Source of the DNA: UBA7937 sp034419095
GTDB taxonomy: Bacteria; Chloroflexota; Anaerolineae; UBA7937
Direction of reading: 5' to 3'
DNA: 35,004 bases
Assembly (NCBI GenBank): GCA_034419095.1
Contig: DAOULQ010000234.1
Span: forward strand, 1-35,004
Position 1 is the first letter of the stretch. The number at the start of each line of letters is the position of its first letter. A program made the position numbers and the translations under genes. The notes under the pieces are model-generated. The model was given only the letters and a program-made list of their open reading frames with translations. It did not search any database and was not told where the DNA came from. Shown one piece after another: positions 15,163-23,623 of the stretch.

Positions 15163-17523
15163 ATGAAATGTGGTCAATGTGGTGCGGAATTGGAACCAGG
15201 GGCGAGGTTCTGTAGCCGCTGTGGCACCCCCGTCGCGCCGCCAGCCCCGTCTGAGCCAACCCCGGCCTACGTTCCTCCGGTGCCCGCGGCCAGGGAGCCG
15301 ATCCCTCGGTTTGCTGTTGGCCTGGGGGTGCTGGGCGCGGCATTGCTGGTCCTGGCCTGCGTCCTCGGCGGTGCGGCTATCTACCTTCTGCGGGGAAAGC
15401 CAGGCGTCGCCGTGCCCGCTCTTGGTATTACCGGGACGCCGGCTCCGGGGGAGACCCCTGCGCCGACCGTTGCTGCTACGACGGTTGCCGAACCCACTCC
15501 GACCGTTGCCGCTACAACAGTTGTCCAACCCACTCCCACGGTCCCCGCCCCTGCGGGGCCCGAGGAGGTCATCAGCTTCTATTCCAACCGGGACGGCAAC
15601 TGGGAGATCTATGTCATGAGCCCCGATGGCTCAAATATCAGGCGGCTGAGCAGCAACGAGGCTCTGGATGCCGCTCTAGTTTGGTCTCCAGATGGACAGC
15701 GTGCCACTTTCACCTCGGAGCGCACCGGCGACCGCGAGGTCTACGTCATGAACGCCGACGGCACCGGGTTGACCAACCTCAGCAACAATCCAGCCACGGA
15801 CTCAGATGCGTCTTGGTCACCGGATGGGAGCAAGTTGGCCTTCGAATCCAGCCGCCGGGAGGGCGACTGGGATATCTGGGTCATGAACGCCGATGGCTCC
15901 AACCCCGTCAATCTTACCAACACGGAGGGCGGGGATGGCAAGGCCGTTTGGTCGCCCGACGGGACGAAGATAGCCTTCGAGTCGGCTCGGGATGGCAACG
16001 TCGAGGTCTATGTCATGAACGCCGACGGCAGCGGTCAGACGAACCTGACCAACAACCCAGCCAAGGATAGTGTGCCGAGGTGGTCGCCCGACGGCAGCCA
16101 GATCGCCTTCAAGACCGACCGCGATGGCAACTGGGAAGTCTATATCATGAACGCCGACGGTTCCAACCCCGTGAACCTGACCAATAACCCCGCAGACGAC
16201 GGGAATCCGATTTGGTCACCCGACGGCGCGCGCATTGCCTTCACTTCCAATCGCGGTGATGAGTTCACCATCCACATCATGCAGCGCGATGGTAGCAACG
16301 TGGTGGCCGTGACCGACGTGGGAGCCGATTGGGCCTCTGATTGGTCGGTGGTCAAACTGGCAGCCGCCCCGGCCCCCACCCAGCCGCCCACTGCAGGCTT
16401 CGCCCTCCCCTACAGCGACGATTTCAGCGACCCCGAAAGCGGCTGGGAGGTCTCCTCCGATGAGAAGAGGATCAAGGAGTACAAGGACGGCGAATACCAT
16501 ATCAATATCATTGTTGACGACCTCACCACATGGTCTTTCCTACCTGATGCTACATTGGGCGATTTCACCGCCGAAGTGGACATACGGCAGGTCAGCGACG
16601 TGGAGGATGATGCCGGAGCCCTGCTCTTCCGCTACGTGGACGGCGACAACTGGTATAGGGTGGCCATATCGCCCCTTGGCACCTTTAGCGTGATGAAGAG
16701 GGTAGAGGGGAACTATATCTACATCCAGCGTTGGACGGAATCACCGGCCATCTTGACCGGACAGGCGACCAACCATCTGAAGGTGACCTGTAAGGGGGAT
16801 CAGATCGCGGTCTTCGTTAACGGCCAACATCTGACCACTGTGAGGGACCTGGCTTTTGAGGAGGGACGTATCGCCTTGTATGGTATGGCTTGGAAAGACA
16901 AACCCAACGCCCACGTAGCCTTTGACAACCTCAAATTGACCGCAGCGGAGGACGTGCCACCACCTCTCCTCGGCCCTCTCCCGCTGACAGATGATTTCAG
17001 CGACCCCGAAAGCGGCTGGCCCACTGCAGATGACGAGAACGTGGTCTGGGAATACCGGGGCGGCATCTACTACTTCACACAGAAGAAAGCCAACTTGCTG
17101 AACAGGGCCATACTTCCAGACAAGATATACGATGACTTCACCCTGGAAGTGGATGCCACGCCAGTCGGGGGGCCAGAGGCGGGCTATTACGGGGTGGTCT
17201 TCCGTTACGTGGATAGCAACAACCAATACATGTTCCGAGTCTCCGCTGATGGAAGGATCCGGCTACAGAAGAAAGTAGCCGGCGAGTACTCAGATCTTCT
17301 CCCGTGGGAGGAATCGTCCGCCGTGAACGCCGGGCAGGCCACCAACCATCTCAAAGTGATCTGTCAGGCCACTCAGTGCACAGCCTATGTGAACGACCAG
17401 CAGGTGGCCACTTTCAGCGATGATGCCTTCCTACAAGGGAAGATCGGTTTCGTGGTGGGCAACCCCGAGGAAGCCGGGGGAACGGAAGTGGAGTTCGACA
17501 ACCTGACGGTCAGTGCCCCCTGA
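15163..17523 (+). CDS. Zinc-ribbon, membrane-anchored TolB-repeat protein with two C-terminal jelly-roll-like domains
   Basis: 786 residues. An N-terminal zinc ribbon (Cys3, Cys6, Cys17, Cys20) is followed by a Pro-rich linker, one membrane helix (about 50-75) and a Pro/Thr linker with a duplicated PTVAATTV. Then come about six TolB-type beta-propeller repeats (about 136-395), each with WSPDG-x-IAF and VMNADGS. Two related C-terminal domains (about 425-596 and 612-786) both start DDFSDPESGW and end FDNL, resembling concanavalin-like carbohydrate-binding folds. The topology suggests a cytoplasmic zinc ribbon and outside propeller and binding domains. ATG at 15163 has AGGAGGTGA. A smaller paralogue follows after 22 nt. 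Substrate and function are unknown. Confidence 0.88.
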   Translation: MKCGQCGAELEPGARFCSRCGTPVAPPAPSEPTPAYVPPVPAAREPIPRFAVGLGVLGAALLVLACVLGGAAIYLLRGKPGVAVPALGITGTPAPGETPAPTVAATTVAEPTPTVAATTVVQPTPTVPAPAGPEEVISFYSNRDGNWEIYVMSPDGSNIRRLSSNEALDAALVWSPDGQRATFTSERTGDREVYVMNADGTGLTNLSNNPATDSDASWSPDGSKLAFESSRREGDWDIWVMNADGSNPVNLTNTEGGDGKAVWSPDGTKIAFESARDGNVEVYVMNADGSGQTNLTNNPAKDSVPRWSPDGSQIAFKTDRDGNWEVYIMNADGSNPVNLTNNPADDGNPIWSPDGARIAFTSNRGDEFTIHIMQRDGSNVVAVTDVGADWASDWSVVKLAAAPAPTQPPTAGFALPYSDDFSDPESGWEVSSDEKRIKEYKDGEYHINIIVDDLTTWSFLPDATLGDFTAEVDIRQVSDVEDDAGALLFRYVDGDNWYRVAISPLGTFSVMKRVEGNYIYIQRWTESPAILTGQATNHLKVTCKGDQIAVFVNGQHLTTVRDLAFEEGRIALYGMAWKDKPNAHVAFDNLKLTAAEDVPPPLLGPLPLTDDFSDPESGWPTADDENVVWEYRGGIYYFTQKKANLLNRAILPDKIYDDFTLEVDATPVGGPEAGYYGVVFRYVDSNNQYMFRVSADGRIRLQKKVAGEYSDLLPWEESSAVNAGQATNHLKVICQATQCTAYVNDQQVATFSDDAFLQGKIGFVVGNPEEAGGTEVEFDNLTVSAP

Positions 17524-17545
17524 GTGCGGAAGGGAGGGTGGACCT

Positions 17546-18856
17546 ATGCGCTGTGCGCAATGCGGTGCCCAACTGAGGCCAGGACAGCGTGTCTGTCACA
17601 TGTGTGGCACCTCTGTAGCCGCATCATCACCAGCAACGCCTGGCGAAGGCCGGCCCTGGCTGAAGATCGCCACGGCGCTGGTGGCCGTGGGCATAGGCAC
17701 GGTGCTTTGCTCTTTGGGGCTCCTGGGCGTGGCCGTGTGGCGGCAACGAGCGGGGCCCACGACCGGTCTTCAATTGGGTAGAGAGCCCATCTCAGAAGCC
17801 ACGGGCACGCCTCTATCGAGTGAGGCGCAGCCCGTGCTTGCCACCGCCCACTGGTTGCTCTTCGAGTCCAAGCGGGCCGGCAATTGGGAGATCTATGCTG
17901 TGCGGGCCGACGGCAGCGAACTGACTAATCTGACGAACAACCCGGCGTGGGACGTGCAGGGTGCCTGGTCCCCGGATGGGACTAAGATCGCCTTCGTCTC
18001 GAGTCGAGGGTCCAGTGGGCTTCACCTAGAGGTGATGAACTCCGACGGCTCTAGCCCCAGAGATTTGACCCCCGAGGCTCAATTCGGCACATGTGGTCAA
18101 TGTGGACCTCATAACCCTTTCTGGTCGCCGGATGGGCGGCAGATAGCAACTGTGATCGAGAGGGAAGATGGCGCTAGGGATCTCTTCATCGCTAATAGCG
18201 ACGGCGGTCCCTTGACCAACCTGACCGGTTCATTGGAGGCCCCGGTTCAGGTCGCCCGTTGGTCTCCCGATGGCAGCTGTGTTGGATTCCATGCCGGCTA
18301 CGAGGGGGACCAGAATATCTATACTATCAGGCCCGATGGCACCGATCTGCGCCAACTGACCGATTTCCAGAGCGATGAGATCTTTGGCTCTTGGTCGCCG
18401 GACGGAACGCGCATTGTGTTCCTAAGAACAGGAGACCTTGACGGCGATGGAGAGTGGGATGGTTCTGCTATGTGGGTGATGAACGCAGATGGGAATAGTG
18501 CCACCCAACTGTTGGATCCTTCGTCTATGGTTGGCGATGCGCTGTGGTCGCCGGATGGCCAGCGGATCGCCTTCCAATCCCTTCGCGATAACAAGTGGGA
18601 AATCTACGTCGTGAACAGCGATGGTAGCGATGTAACCCAACTCACGGATACAGGGGAGGGGATGAGCCGGCTCTGGGCCTGGTCACCCGATGGGCGACAG
18701 TTACTCTTCATCCGGGTGCAAGAGGATACTAACGACGACGGGAAGATAGATTGGGGGGACAGCCCCGATGTATGGGTAATGAATGCCGATGGCAGTGGAC
18801 AGACAAACGTGAGTAATCACCCCGCCGCTGACTGGGGTCCCTGCTGGAAACCATGA
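17546..18856 (+). CDS. Zinc-ribbon, membrane-anchored TolB-repeat protein (paralogue)
   Basis: 436 residues, starting at ATG 17546 with AAGGGAGGGTGG upstream; a longer frame from 17513 overlaps the previous gene and lacks support. The zinc ribbon has Cys3, Cys6, Cys17, Cys20, identical in spacing to the preceding gene. One membrane helix (about 39-65) and a short linker follow, then about seven TolB/WD40-like repeats with WSPDG and VMNADG. Two repeats contain acidic loops (DLDGDGEWDG and DTNDDGKIDWGD) that look like EF-hand/dockerin calcium sites. The jelly-roll-like domains of its neighbour are absent. The pair probably arose by tandem duplication and is cotranscribed. Confidence 0.87.
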   Translation: MRCAQCGAQLRPGQRVCHMCGTSVAASSPATPGEGRPWLKIATALVAVGIGTVLCSLGLLGVAVWRQRAGPTTGLQLGREPISEATGTPLSSEAQPVLATAHWLLFESKRAGNWEIYAVRADGSELTNLTNNPAWDVQGAWSPDGTKIAFVSSRGSSGLHLEVMNSDGSSPRDLTPEAQFGTCGQCGPHNPFWSPDGRQIATVIEREDGARDLFIANSDGGPLTNLTGSLEAPVQVARWSPDGSCVGFHAGYEGDQNIYTIRPDGTDLRQLTDFQSDEIFGSWSPDGTRIVFLRTGDLDGDGEWDGSAMWVMNADGNSATQLLDPSSMVGDALWSPDGQRIAFQSLRDNKWEIYVVNSDGSDVTQLTDTGEGMSRLWAWSPDGRQLLFIRVQEDTNDDGKIDWGDSPDVWVMNADGSGQTNVSNHPAADWGPCWKP

Positions 18857-18898
18857 GGCCCAAGAAGCACGCCAAGCGGAGATGTTTTTGCGAACGCC

Positions 18899-18926
18899 AG
18901 CCCCTCCTGAGTGTGGAGGGGCTTTC
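18899..18926 (+). terminator. Terminator after the TolB-repeat pair
   Basis: A perfect 9-bp stem (18899-18907 with 18915-18923) and a 7-nt loop are followed by TT and a pyrimidine-rich stretch. It lies 43 nt after the stop codon. Confidence 0.75.
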
Positions 18927-19023
18927 CTCGTTTATAATCGTATTGCGCAGCCAGGGGTCAAACTCTAAGGTCCGCTGTCTCTACCGATAGATCCCGATAT
19001 TTGCCCTCCACCGAACGGTGGAA

Positions 19024-19686
19024 TCACTTGGGGGGATACCCTAGTATCCCCTGGGCCACGCTACACTGGTGACCCGTAAAACTTATGCAGGCTTCAAGGG
19101 GTGTGGCAGGTGGGTTTACCCCCACCCTCTTTAAGGCCCTGTAGAGGTGGCACAACGGCAGCCCCATGACGTTAGCGTAGCACCCCTTCACCTTAGCCAC
19201 CGGTCGGAACTCTTTATCTTGTATGGCATAACCCCCTGCCTTGTCGAAAGGTTCCCCTCGCCCTATATAACGTGCCATCTCCTCCCCGGAATACTCCCTC
19301 ATCCACACCTGGGTATCGGCCACTGTATCCCTTTTCTCTCCTGTGGCCGCATCGAGAACTATCACAGCGCTGATAACCCGATGTTTCTTTCCCCTTAGCG
19401 TCTCCAAGACGGCCACCGCTTCGTCCTCATCTACGGGCTTTCCCAGTATCTCATCCCCCAATATGACCAGAGTGTCGGCGGCCACGATGATAGCCTCTGG
19501 ATGGCTCAGAGTCGTTTCCTTGGCCTTGGCGAAGGCCAGACGCAAAGCGGTGTTCTTGGGATTTTCCCCCTCCAAGGGGGTTTCATCCACCTGGGGATCG
19601 ACCACCTGGAAAGGCAGCCCCAAGAGAGCGAAGAGTTCCCTCCGCCGGGGCGAACTGGAGGCTAAAACTATCGGCTTCTCAACCAT
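19024..19686 (-). CDS. maf: Maf-family nucleoside triphosphate pyrophosphatase
   Basis: Hydrolyses non-canonical or dTTP/UTP-type nucleotides to monophosphates, a housecleaning enzyme linked to septum control in Bacillus. 220 residues from ATG 19686. ASSSPRRREL (residues 8-17) is the substrate-binding signature, IIVAADTLVILGDEILGKP contains the catalytic Asp, and EPFDKAGGYAIQDK is the third motif. A longer open frame to 19824 is rejected because a promoter (TACAAT) lies within it, 7 nt before this ATG. The C-terminus carries an extra tail of about 25 residues. Further specificity between YhdE and YceF types is not assigned. Confidence 0.93.
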   Translation of the reverse strand: MVEKPIVLASSSPRRRELFALLGLPFQVVDPQVDETPLEGENPKNTALRLAFAKAKETTLSHPEAIIVAADTLVILGDEILGKPVDEDEAVAVLETLRGKKHRVISAVIVLDAATGEKRDTVADTQVWMREYSGEEMARYIGRGEPFDKAGGYAIQDKEFRPVAKVKGCYANVMGLPLCHLYRALKRVGVNPPATPLEACISFTGHQCSVAQGILGYPPK

Positions 19687-19693
19687 GCCCTCT

Positions 19694-19721
19694 ATTGTAC
19701 CCCTTTTTGGCATTTGCTCAA
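19694..19721 (-). promoter_or_regulatory. maf promoter, start codon at the transcription start
   Basis: Minus-strand TTGAGC (19721-19716), 16 nt, TACAAT (19699-19694). The ATG is 7 nt after the -10 box, implying a leaderless mRNA. Confidence 0.55.
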
Positions 19722-19765
19722 AGGGTGATATACTTGATGCCGTCATATGGCTAATTTCCTTATTT

Positions 19766-19849
19766 GGCGATCTCGATTTCGGCCCCCTGGAGCCCGGTGA
19801 TCTCTTGTTAGTGGTCAATTCCACCGAATCGTTGCAGCTCTTTGTGGAG
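19766..19849 (+). pseudogene. Possible remnant of an RCK_C/TrkA-C domain
   Basis: One plus-strand frame reads GPLEPGDLLLVVNSTESLQL within this interval, similar in style to the end of TrkA C-terminal domains (x-PGD-x-LLVV-G-x3-L). There is no start codon or remainder of the gene. It may be chance. Confidence 0.22.
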
Positions 19850-19862
19850 GTAGGAGGCTCAT

Positions 19863-20687
19863 ATGCCGGTCATAGATTTTCACCTTCACCCCCTAAAATA
19901 CGAGACCTATCAACCCGGGGCTAAGGCTTATCTGGAGTCGGTCATCGGCGAGGATATGGAGGGGTATATCGAACAGATGGCCACCCCAGAGGCGGTAGTG
20001 GAGATGCTGGAGGGGAGCGGGGTGGATTATGCCGTAGTCCTGGCAGAACTGAGCCCTATCACCACGGGCATGATGAGCAATGAAGGGGTAGCGGAGTTCT
20101 GCCAGGCATCGGAACGGCTCATCCCCTTCGCCAGCATCAACCCTTATCTGGTGACCAACCCGGCGGAGGAACTGGAACGGTGTGTGAAGGGATTTGGCTT
20201 CCGGGGCCTGAAACTCTACCCCACCTACCAGCATTTCTACCCTAATGAGAGTGCCCTCTACCCCCTCTATGCCCAGGCCGAGGAACTGGGGATACCGGTA
20301 ATGATCCATACCGGCTCTTCCGCCTTCCGCGGATCACGACTGAAATACGGCGACCCTCTCTTCATAGACGACCTGGCCGTGGATTTCCCTAACCTAGTGC
20401 TCATCCAGGTGCACAGTGGCCGGGGTTTCTGGTACGACCGGGCCCTCTTTCTAGCCCGGCTCCACGAAAAGGTTTATATGGAGATAGCCGGACTGCCGCC
20501 CCAGAAACTCTTAACTTACTTCCCCGATTTGGAGAGGAACTCCGCAAAAGTGCTCTTCGGCTCCGACTGGCCGGGGGTGAAAAGTATCAAAGCCAATATC
20601 GAGGCCTTGAGAGCCTTGCCCATAAGCGAGGAGGCGAAGAGGAGGATATTGGGGGAGAACGCGGCTCAGATTTTGGGGATTGAGTAG
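19863..20687 (+). CDS. TIM-barrel amidohydrolase (Amidohydro_2 type)
   Basis: 274 residues. The metal-binding HxH is His7/His9 in VIDFHLHP. RGLKLYPTYQ supplies a lysine-containing strand, VMIHTG and VHSGRG further histidines, and LFGSDWPG the final aspartate. This is the pattern of the PF04909 metal-dependent hydrolase/decarboxylase family. ATG at 19863 has TAGGAGG upstream. The gene ends 4 nt before the convergent glycosyltransferase stop. The substrate cannot be told from sequence or context; hydrolase and decarboxylase activities both occur in the family. Confidence 0.88.
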   Translation: MPVIDFHLHPLKYETYQPGAKAYLESVIGEDMEGYIEQMATPEAVVEMLEGSGVDYAVVLAELSPITTGMMSNEGVAEFCQASERLIPFASINPYLVTNPAEELERCVKGFGFRGLKLYPTYQHFYPNESALYPLYAQAEELGIPVMIHTGSSAFRGSRLKYGDPLFIDDLAVDFPNLVLIQVHSGRGFWYDRALFLARLHEKVYMEIAGLPPQKLLTYFPDLERNSAKVLFGSDWPGVKSIKANIEALRALPISEEAKRRILGENAAQILGIE

Positions 20688-20691
20688 TTCT

Positions 20692-23544
20692 CTACTCGAT
20701 TAAAATCGTGGCCAAGATGACCCTATCCCCCTCTAGCCGCTTTCCCTCTTCATCGGAGGCGGGAAGGCGCTCCCCCGTTTCTGCCTGGTACATCCCCACC
20801 TCTAGAAGGTAAGGGCCGGGAGGAACATCGGAGGGGATGGGGATCTCGTATTCGTCTCGTATCACCTCCCCTTCCAGCCAGCCGGTGGTAGGGTATTCGC
20901 CCCCTTGTGGCGGGTTATCCTTCTGACCCCAGAGTCGCCCTCCCTCATCCAGAAGGTGGGTGAAGACGGTATAACTGGTGCTCATCTCCCTCCGGGCTTG
21001 CCAGTAAAGTATTAGGTGCAACTCCCCTCCTGCTTTCCCTCGGGATACTTTACGTATAGCCTTGCTCTCCAGGTCATATCCCAGAAGGGTCACCCCTTCT
21101 CCCAGGTTGACCGCTAAGGGGTGCTCCGGGGAGGGGAGAGCGAACTCTCTAGTCCGCTCCAAGACGCGAACGGGACTCAGGGCGATGCTCTCCCCTGAAT
21201 CGCCGACTAGAGGGAGATACTCTCCCGTTTCCATATCGAAAACCCGAACTAGGAGGCGATATCTCCCTGGGGGGGTCTCGGGAGGGATGGGGTAGTCGAA
21301 ACGGTCGCGGACGATCTCCCCGGTGGTCCAGCGGCTGGTAGGATAATCCCCATCTAAGGGTTGGCGGTGGAGTTCCCCGAACCTATTCTCTTCCTCATCG
21401 GAGAGGAAGATGGATAGGGCGTAATCTCCCCCTGGTTGGCCTTGCGCTTGCCACCAGAGGGAAACGTGTATCCTCTCCCCAGGGCCCGCCCGGCGACGGC
21501 TGATCCCCCAGCCCAAGAAAGTTAATTTATGGTTCAAGTTCTCCCGGCGAGGTTGGGGTATCTCCAAGGCCTCTAAAGGAACGGAGATCGCCTTGGCTAC
21601 GACGATGGGTTCGGAGGAAAGGGCGTCCAGGTAGGGCTCTTCCGCCATCTTAACCCTCCTTCCCGTAGCCCGGTCATAGAGGCCCACCTGCAGTCGATAT
21701 TCTCGGGGCGGCGTATCGGGGGGGATGGGGAGAGTGAACCACTCTGTTACCAGGTCGCCCTCTTGCCAACTGGAAGGGGGGTAGCCCAGGGAGTCGGCTT
21801 GGGCCCAAAGATAGCCTCGCAGATCCACCAGATGGAGGAAGAAAGAGTAGTCTATATCCCCTCTTGCCCTGCTGAGGGCGCGCCAGTAGAGGACGACCTC
21901 TAAGGGTTCCCCTGCCCGAGGCGGAGAGACCAGATCATACCCCAGGATCTCGATCACGTTATCGAGATTGGCCGCAAGGGGATAGTGGGGTTTGAGAGAC
22001 CTAGCCAAATCTCCTGCATCCAAGCGATAGGCCTGAAAGGCTGGTTCGCCCCGGGGATCGATGACGCTATGCACTACTGGCAGGCTAGAGAAATAGTCAT
22101 CTTTCCATTCTTCTCGCAAGGGGCCCGTGGAAGGGAAGATATAGGTCACCTCTTCGCTGGCGGGGAAGACGAGGGAGCTCTCTCCGTTGAACCATCTGAC
22201 GAAGCGGGTTTCCCCCAACATATAGTTTAGGACTTGTTGGTCTAAATCGGCGGCGAACTCCCCAGAGATGCAAATGGTACCCCCCTGCAGTTGGCTTAAG
22301 TACCGGGCTACCTCTGTCAGATCGGCTCGATAGATCTTCCGCACCTCAGGGTTTTGAGCCCAGAGGTGAAAATAGTCACGGTAGGTGAAAAGGGTTATGG
22401 CCAAGAAGAGGACCGCTATAGCCGCCACAGCCACCCTTTTGTTGATCTTCCTTTGAGCGAGCCATCTCCAAACGGCTACGATGACTATGGAAGGGAAGGT
22501 ATATATCGCTCCCAGAGCGCCGATGGCCCTCAAGGTAGAGGGGCTGTTCCGAGTTATGGCGCTGGTTATGAGGTTTAGGGGCAGCCAGAGGAGAAGAAAA
22601 GCGTACTCCGGTCTCTTGAACCTGGAGAGACAGATAAGCAGGCCTCCGTAGAAGAGGAGGGAAGTTAGGGGATCGAAGAGCGGTCGCCCCGCCAGGTTAT
22701 ATCGCCACTCTGGGTCGCCGCGAAGGCTGAACATCCCTAGAACATTCAAGGTGTCTTTGAGTACCGGTCGGGGGTCGCCTTGGAGGAGAAGGCGGAGGTG
22801 GTCGCTGAGGTCGCGTGCCCTGGCCGTGGAGATGAGGGGGGTTTTCCCTAAGTGATAGCCCATGGGGAGAAAGACCACCGAGGCCACGATGAAGAGGAGG
22901 ACGATACCCTGAAAGTTTTTGCGGAGGAGGGCTCTACGCCAGATGAAAAGGTAGAGCACGAAGACCACAAGGGTTGCAGCCACCAGGGGAGCCGAGGTGT
23001 AGGTATATTGAGTCAGCCCCAAGATTAGGCCCGAGGCCAGGAACCAAACCGTACCCCTCCTTAGCCCCTGCCAAAAGAGGTAGAAGCAGATAAGTTCCAG
23101 GAGGAGGAGGGTGATGGGACGCAACCCCACGCGGCTATCGAAGATATGCCAGAAAGAGATCGCTACCCCGGCGGCTGTGAGGAGGGCAACCTCTGGGCTG
23201 AAGAGTTCCTTAGTCAAGCGGTAGAGTATGGCGATGCTCAGGACCCCGGAAAAGACGGCCACTAGGCGGAGAGCGAAATAGTTTTCTCCCAGAAGGGCGA
23301 TGGAAAGAGCGGTTAGATAAGGGTAGAGAGCCTCCTCCCCGCCGTTGGCATCGAAAAAAGCGGGGAGCTCTCCCTTAAGGATATAGGTGGCGAAGTTGGC
23401 TTTGAATATCTCATCGTGCTGAAGGCCAGGGGGAGCAGCCTGGAAACGGTAAGTCCGGAAGAAGGTGGCTACGAGAAGGATGAAGACGATCACCCAAAGG
23501 GTTCGTCGATTCTGTAGATCGCTCTTTTCCAACTGCTCTCCCAT
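20692..23544 (-). CDS. GT39-like membrane glycosyltransferase with three C-terminal beta domains (A)
   Basis: 950 residues. The N-terminal half (about 15-400) has ten or more hydrophobic segments of the ArnT/PMT type, with the acidic pair HDE in the first outer loop (QHDEIFKANF) and a second acidic site, NGGEEALYPY. Such enzymes move a sugar from a polyprenyl-phosphate carrier to an acceptor outside the membrane. After about residue 530 come three copies of a roughly 110-residue beta domain with the pattern LGYDL...LYWQA...FTHLLDEGG...WxxGE...IPIP-x-D-x-PPGPYLLEVGMY. ATG at 23544 lies 11 nt after a TATAAT. Donor and acceptor are unknown. Confidence 0.87.
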   Translation of the reverse strand: MGEQLEKSDLQNRRTLWVIVFILLVATFFRTYRFQAAPPGLQHDEIFKANFATYILKGELPAFFDANGGEEALYPYLTALSIALLGENYFALRLVAVFSGVLSIAILYRLTKELFSPEVALLTAAGVAISFWHIFDSRVGLRPITLLLLELICFYLFWQGLRRGTVWFLASGLILGLTQYTYTSAPLVAATLVVFVLYLFIWRRALLRKNFQGIVLLFIVASVVFLPMGYHLGKTPLISTARARDLSDHLRLLLQGDPRPVLKDTLNVLGMFSLRGDPEWRYNLAGRPLFDPLTSLLFYGGLLICLSRFKRPEYAFLLLWLPLNLITSAITRNSPSTLRAIGALGAIYTFPSIVIVAVWRWLAQRKINKRVAVAAIAVLFLAITLFTYRDYFHLWAQNPEVRKIYRADLTEVARYLSQLQGGTICISGEFAADLDQQVLNYMLGETRFVRWFNGESSLVFPASEEVTYIFPSTGPLREEWKDDYFSSLPVVHSVIDPRGEPAFQAYRLDAGDLARSLKPHYPLAANLDNVIEILGYDLVSPPRAGEPLEVVLYWRALSRARGDIDYSFFLHLVDLRGYLWAQADSLGYPPSSWQEGDLVTEWFTLPIPPDTPPREYRLQVGLYDRATGRRVKMAEEPYLDALSSEPIVVAKAISVPLEALEIPQPRRENLNHKLTFLGWGISRRRAGPGERIHVSLWWQAQGQPGGDYALSIFLSDEEENRFGELHRQPLDGDYPTSRWTTGEIVRDRFDYPIPPETPPGRYRLLVRVFDMETGEYLPLVGDSGESIALSPVRVLERTREFALPSPEHPLAVNLGEGVTLLGYDLESKAIRKVSRGKAGGELHLILYWQARREMSTSYTVFTHLLDEGGRLWGQKDNPPQGGEYPTTGWLEGEVIRDEYEIPIPSDVPPGPYLLEVGMYQAETGERLPASDEEGKRLEGDRVILATILIE

Positions 23545-23555
23545 CTTTGGGATCG

Positions 23556-23561
23556 ATTATA
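23556..23561 (-). promoter_or_regulatory. -10 box of glycosyltransferase gene A
   Basis: A consensus TATAAT on the minus strand, 11 nt before the ATG at 23544. The -35 region is weak. Confidence 0.5.
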
Positions 23562-23623
23562 GCAAACTTCGTAGCCAGGGGGTAGATATGAATGCGTAGG
23601 CCGCTATTCGACCCATATCCGTC

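Noticed and set aside
19008..19021. CCACCG/CGGTGG hairpin after maf as a terminator
   Set aside because: No T-tract on either side; only a small stable hairpin.
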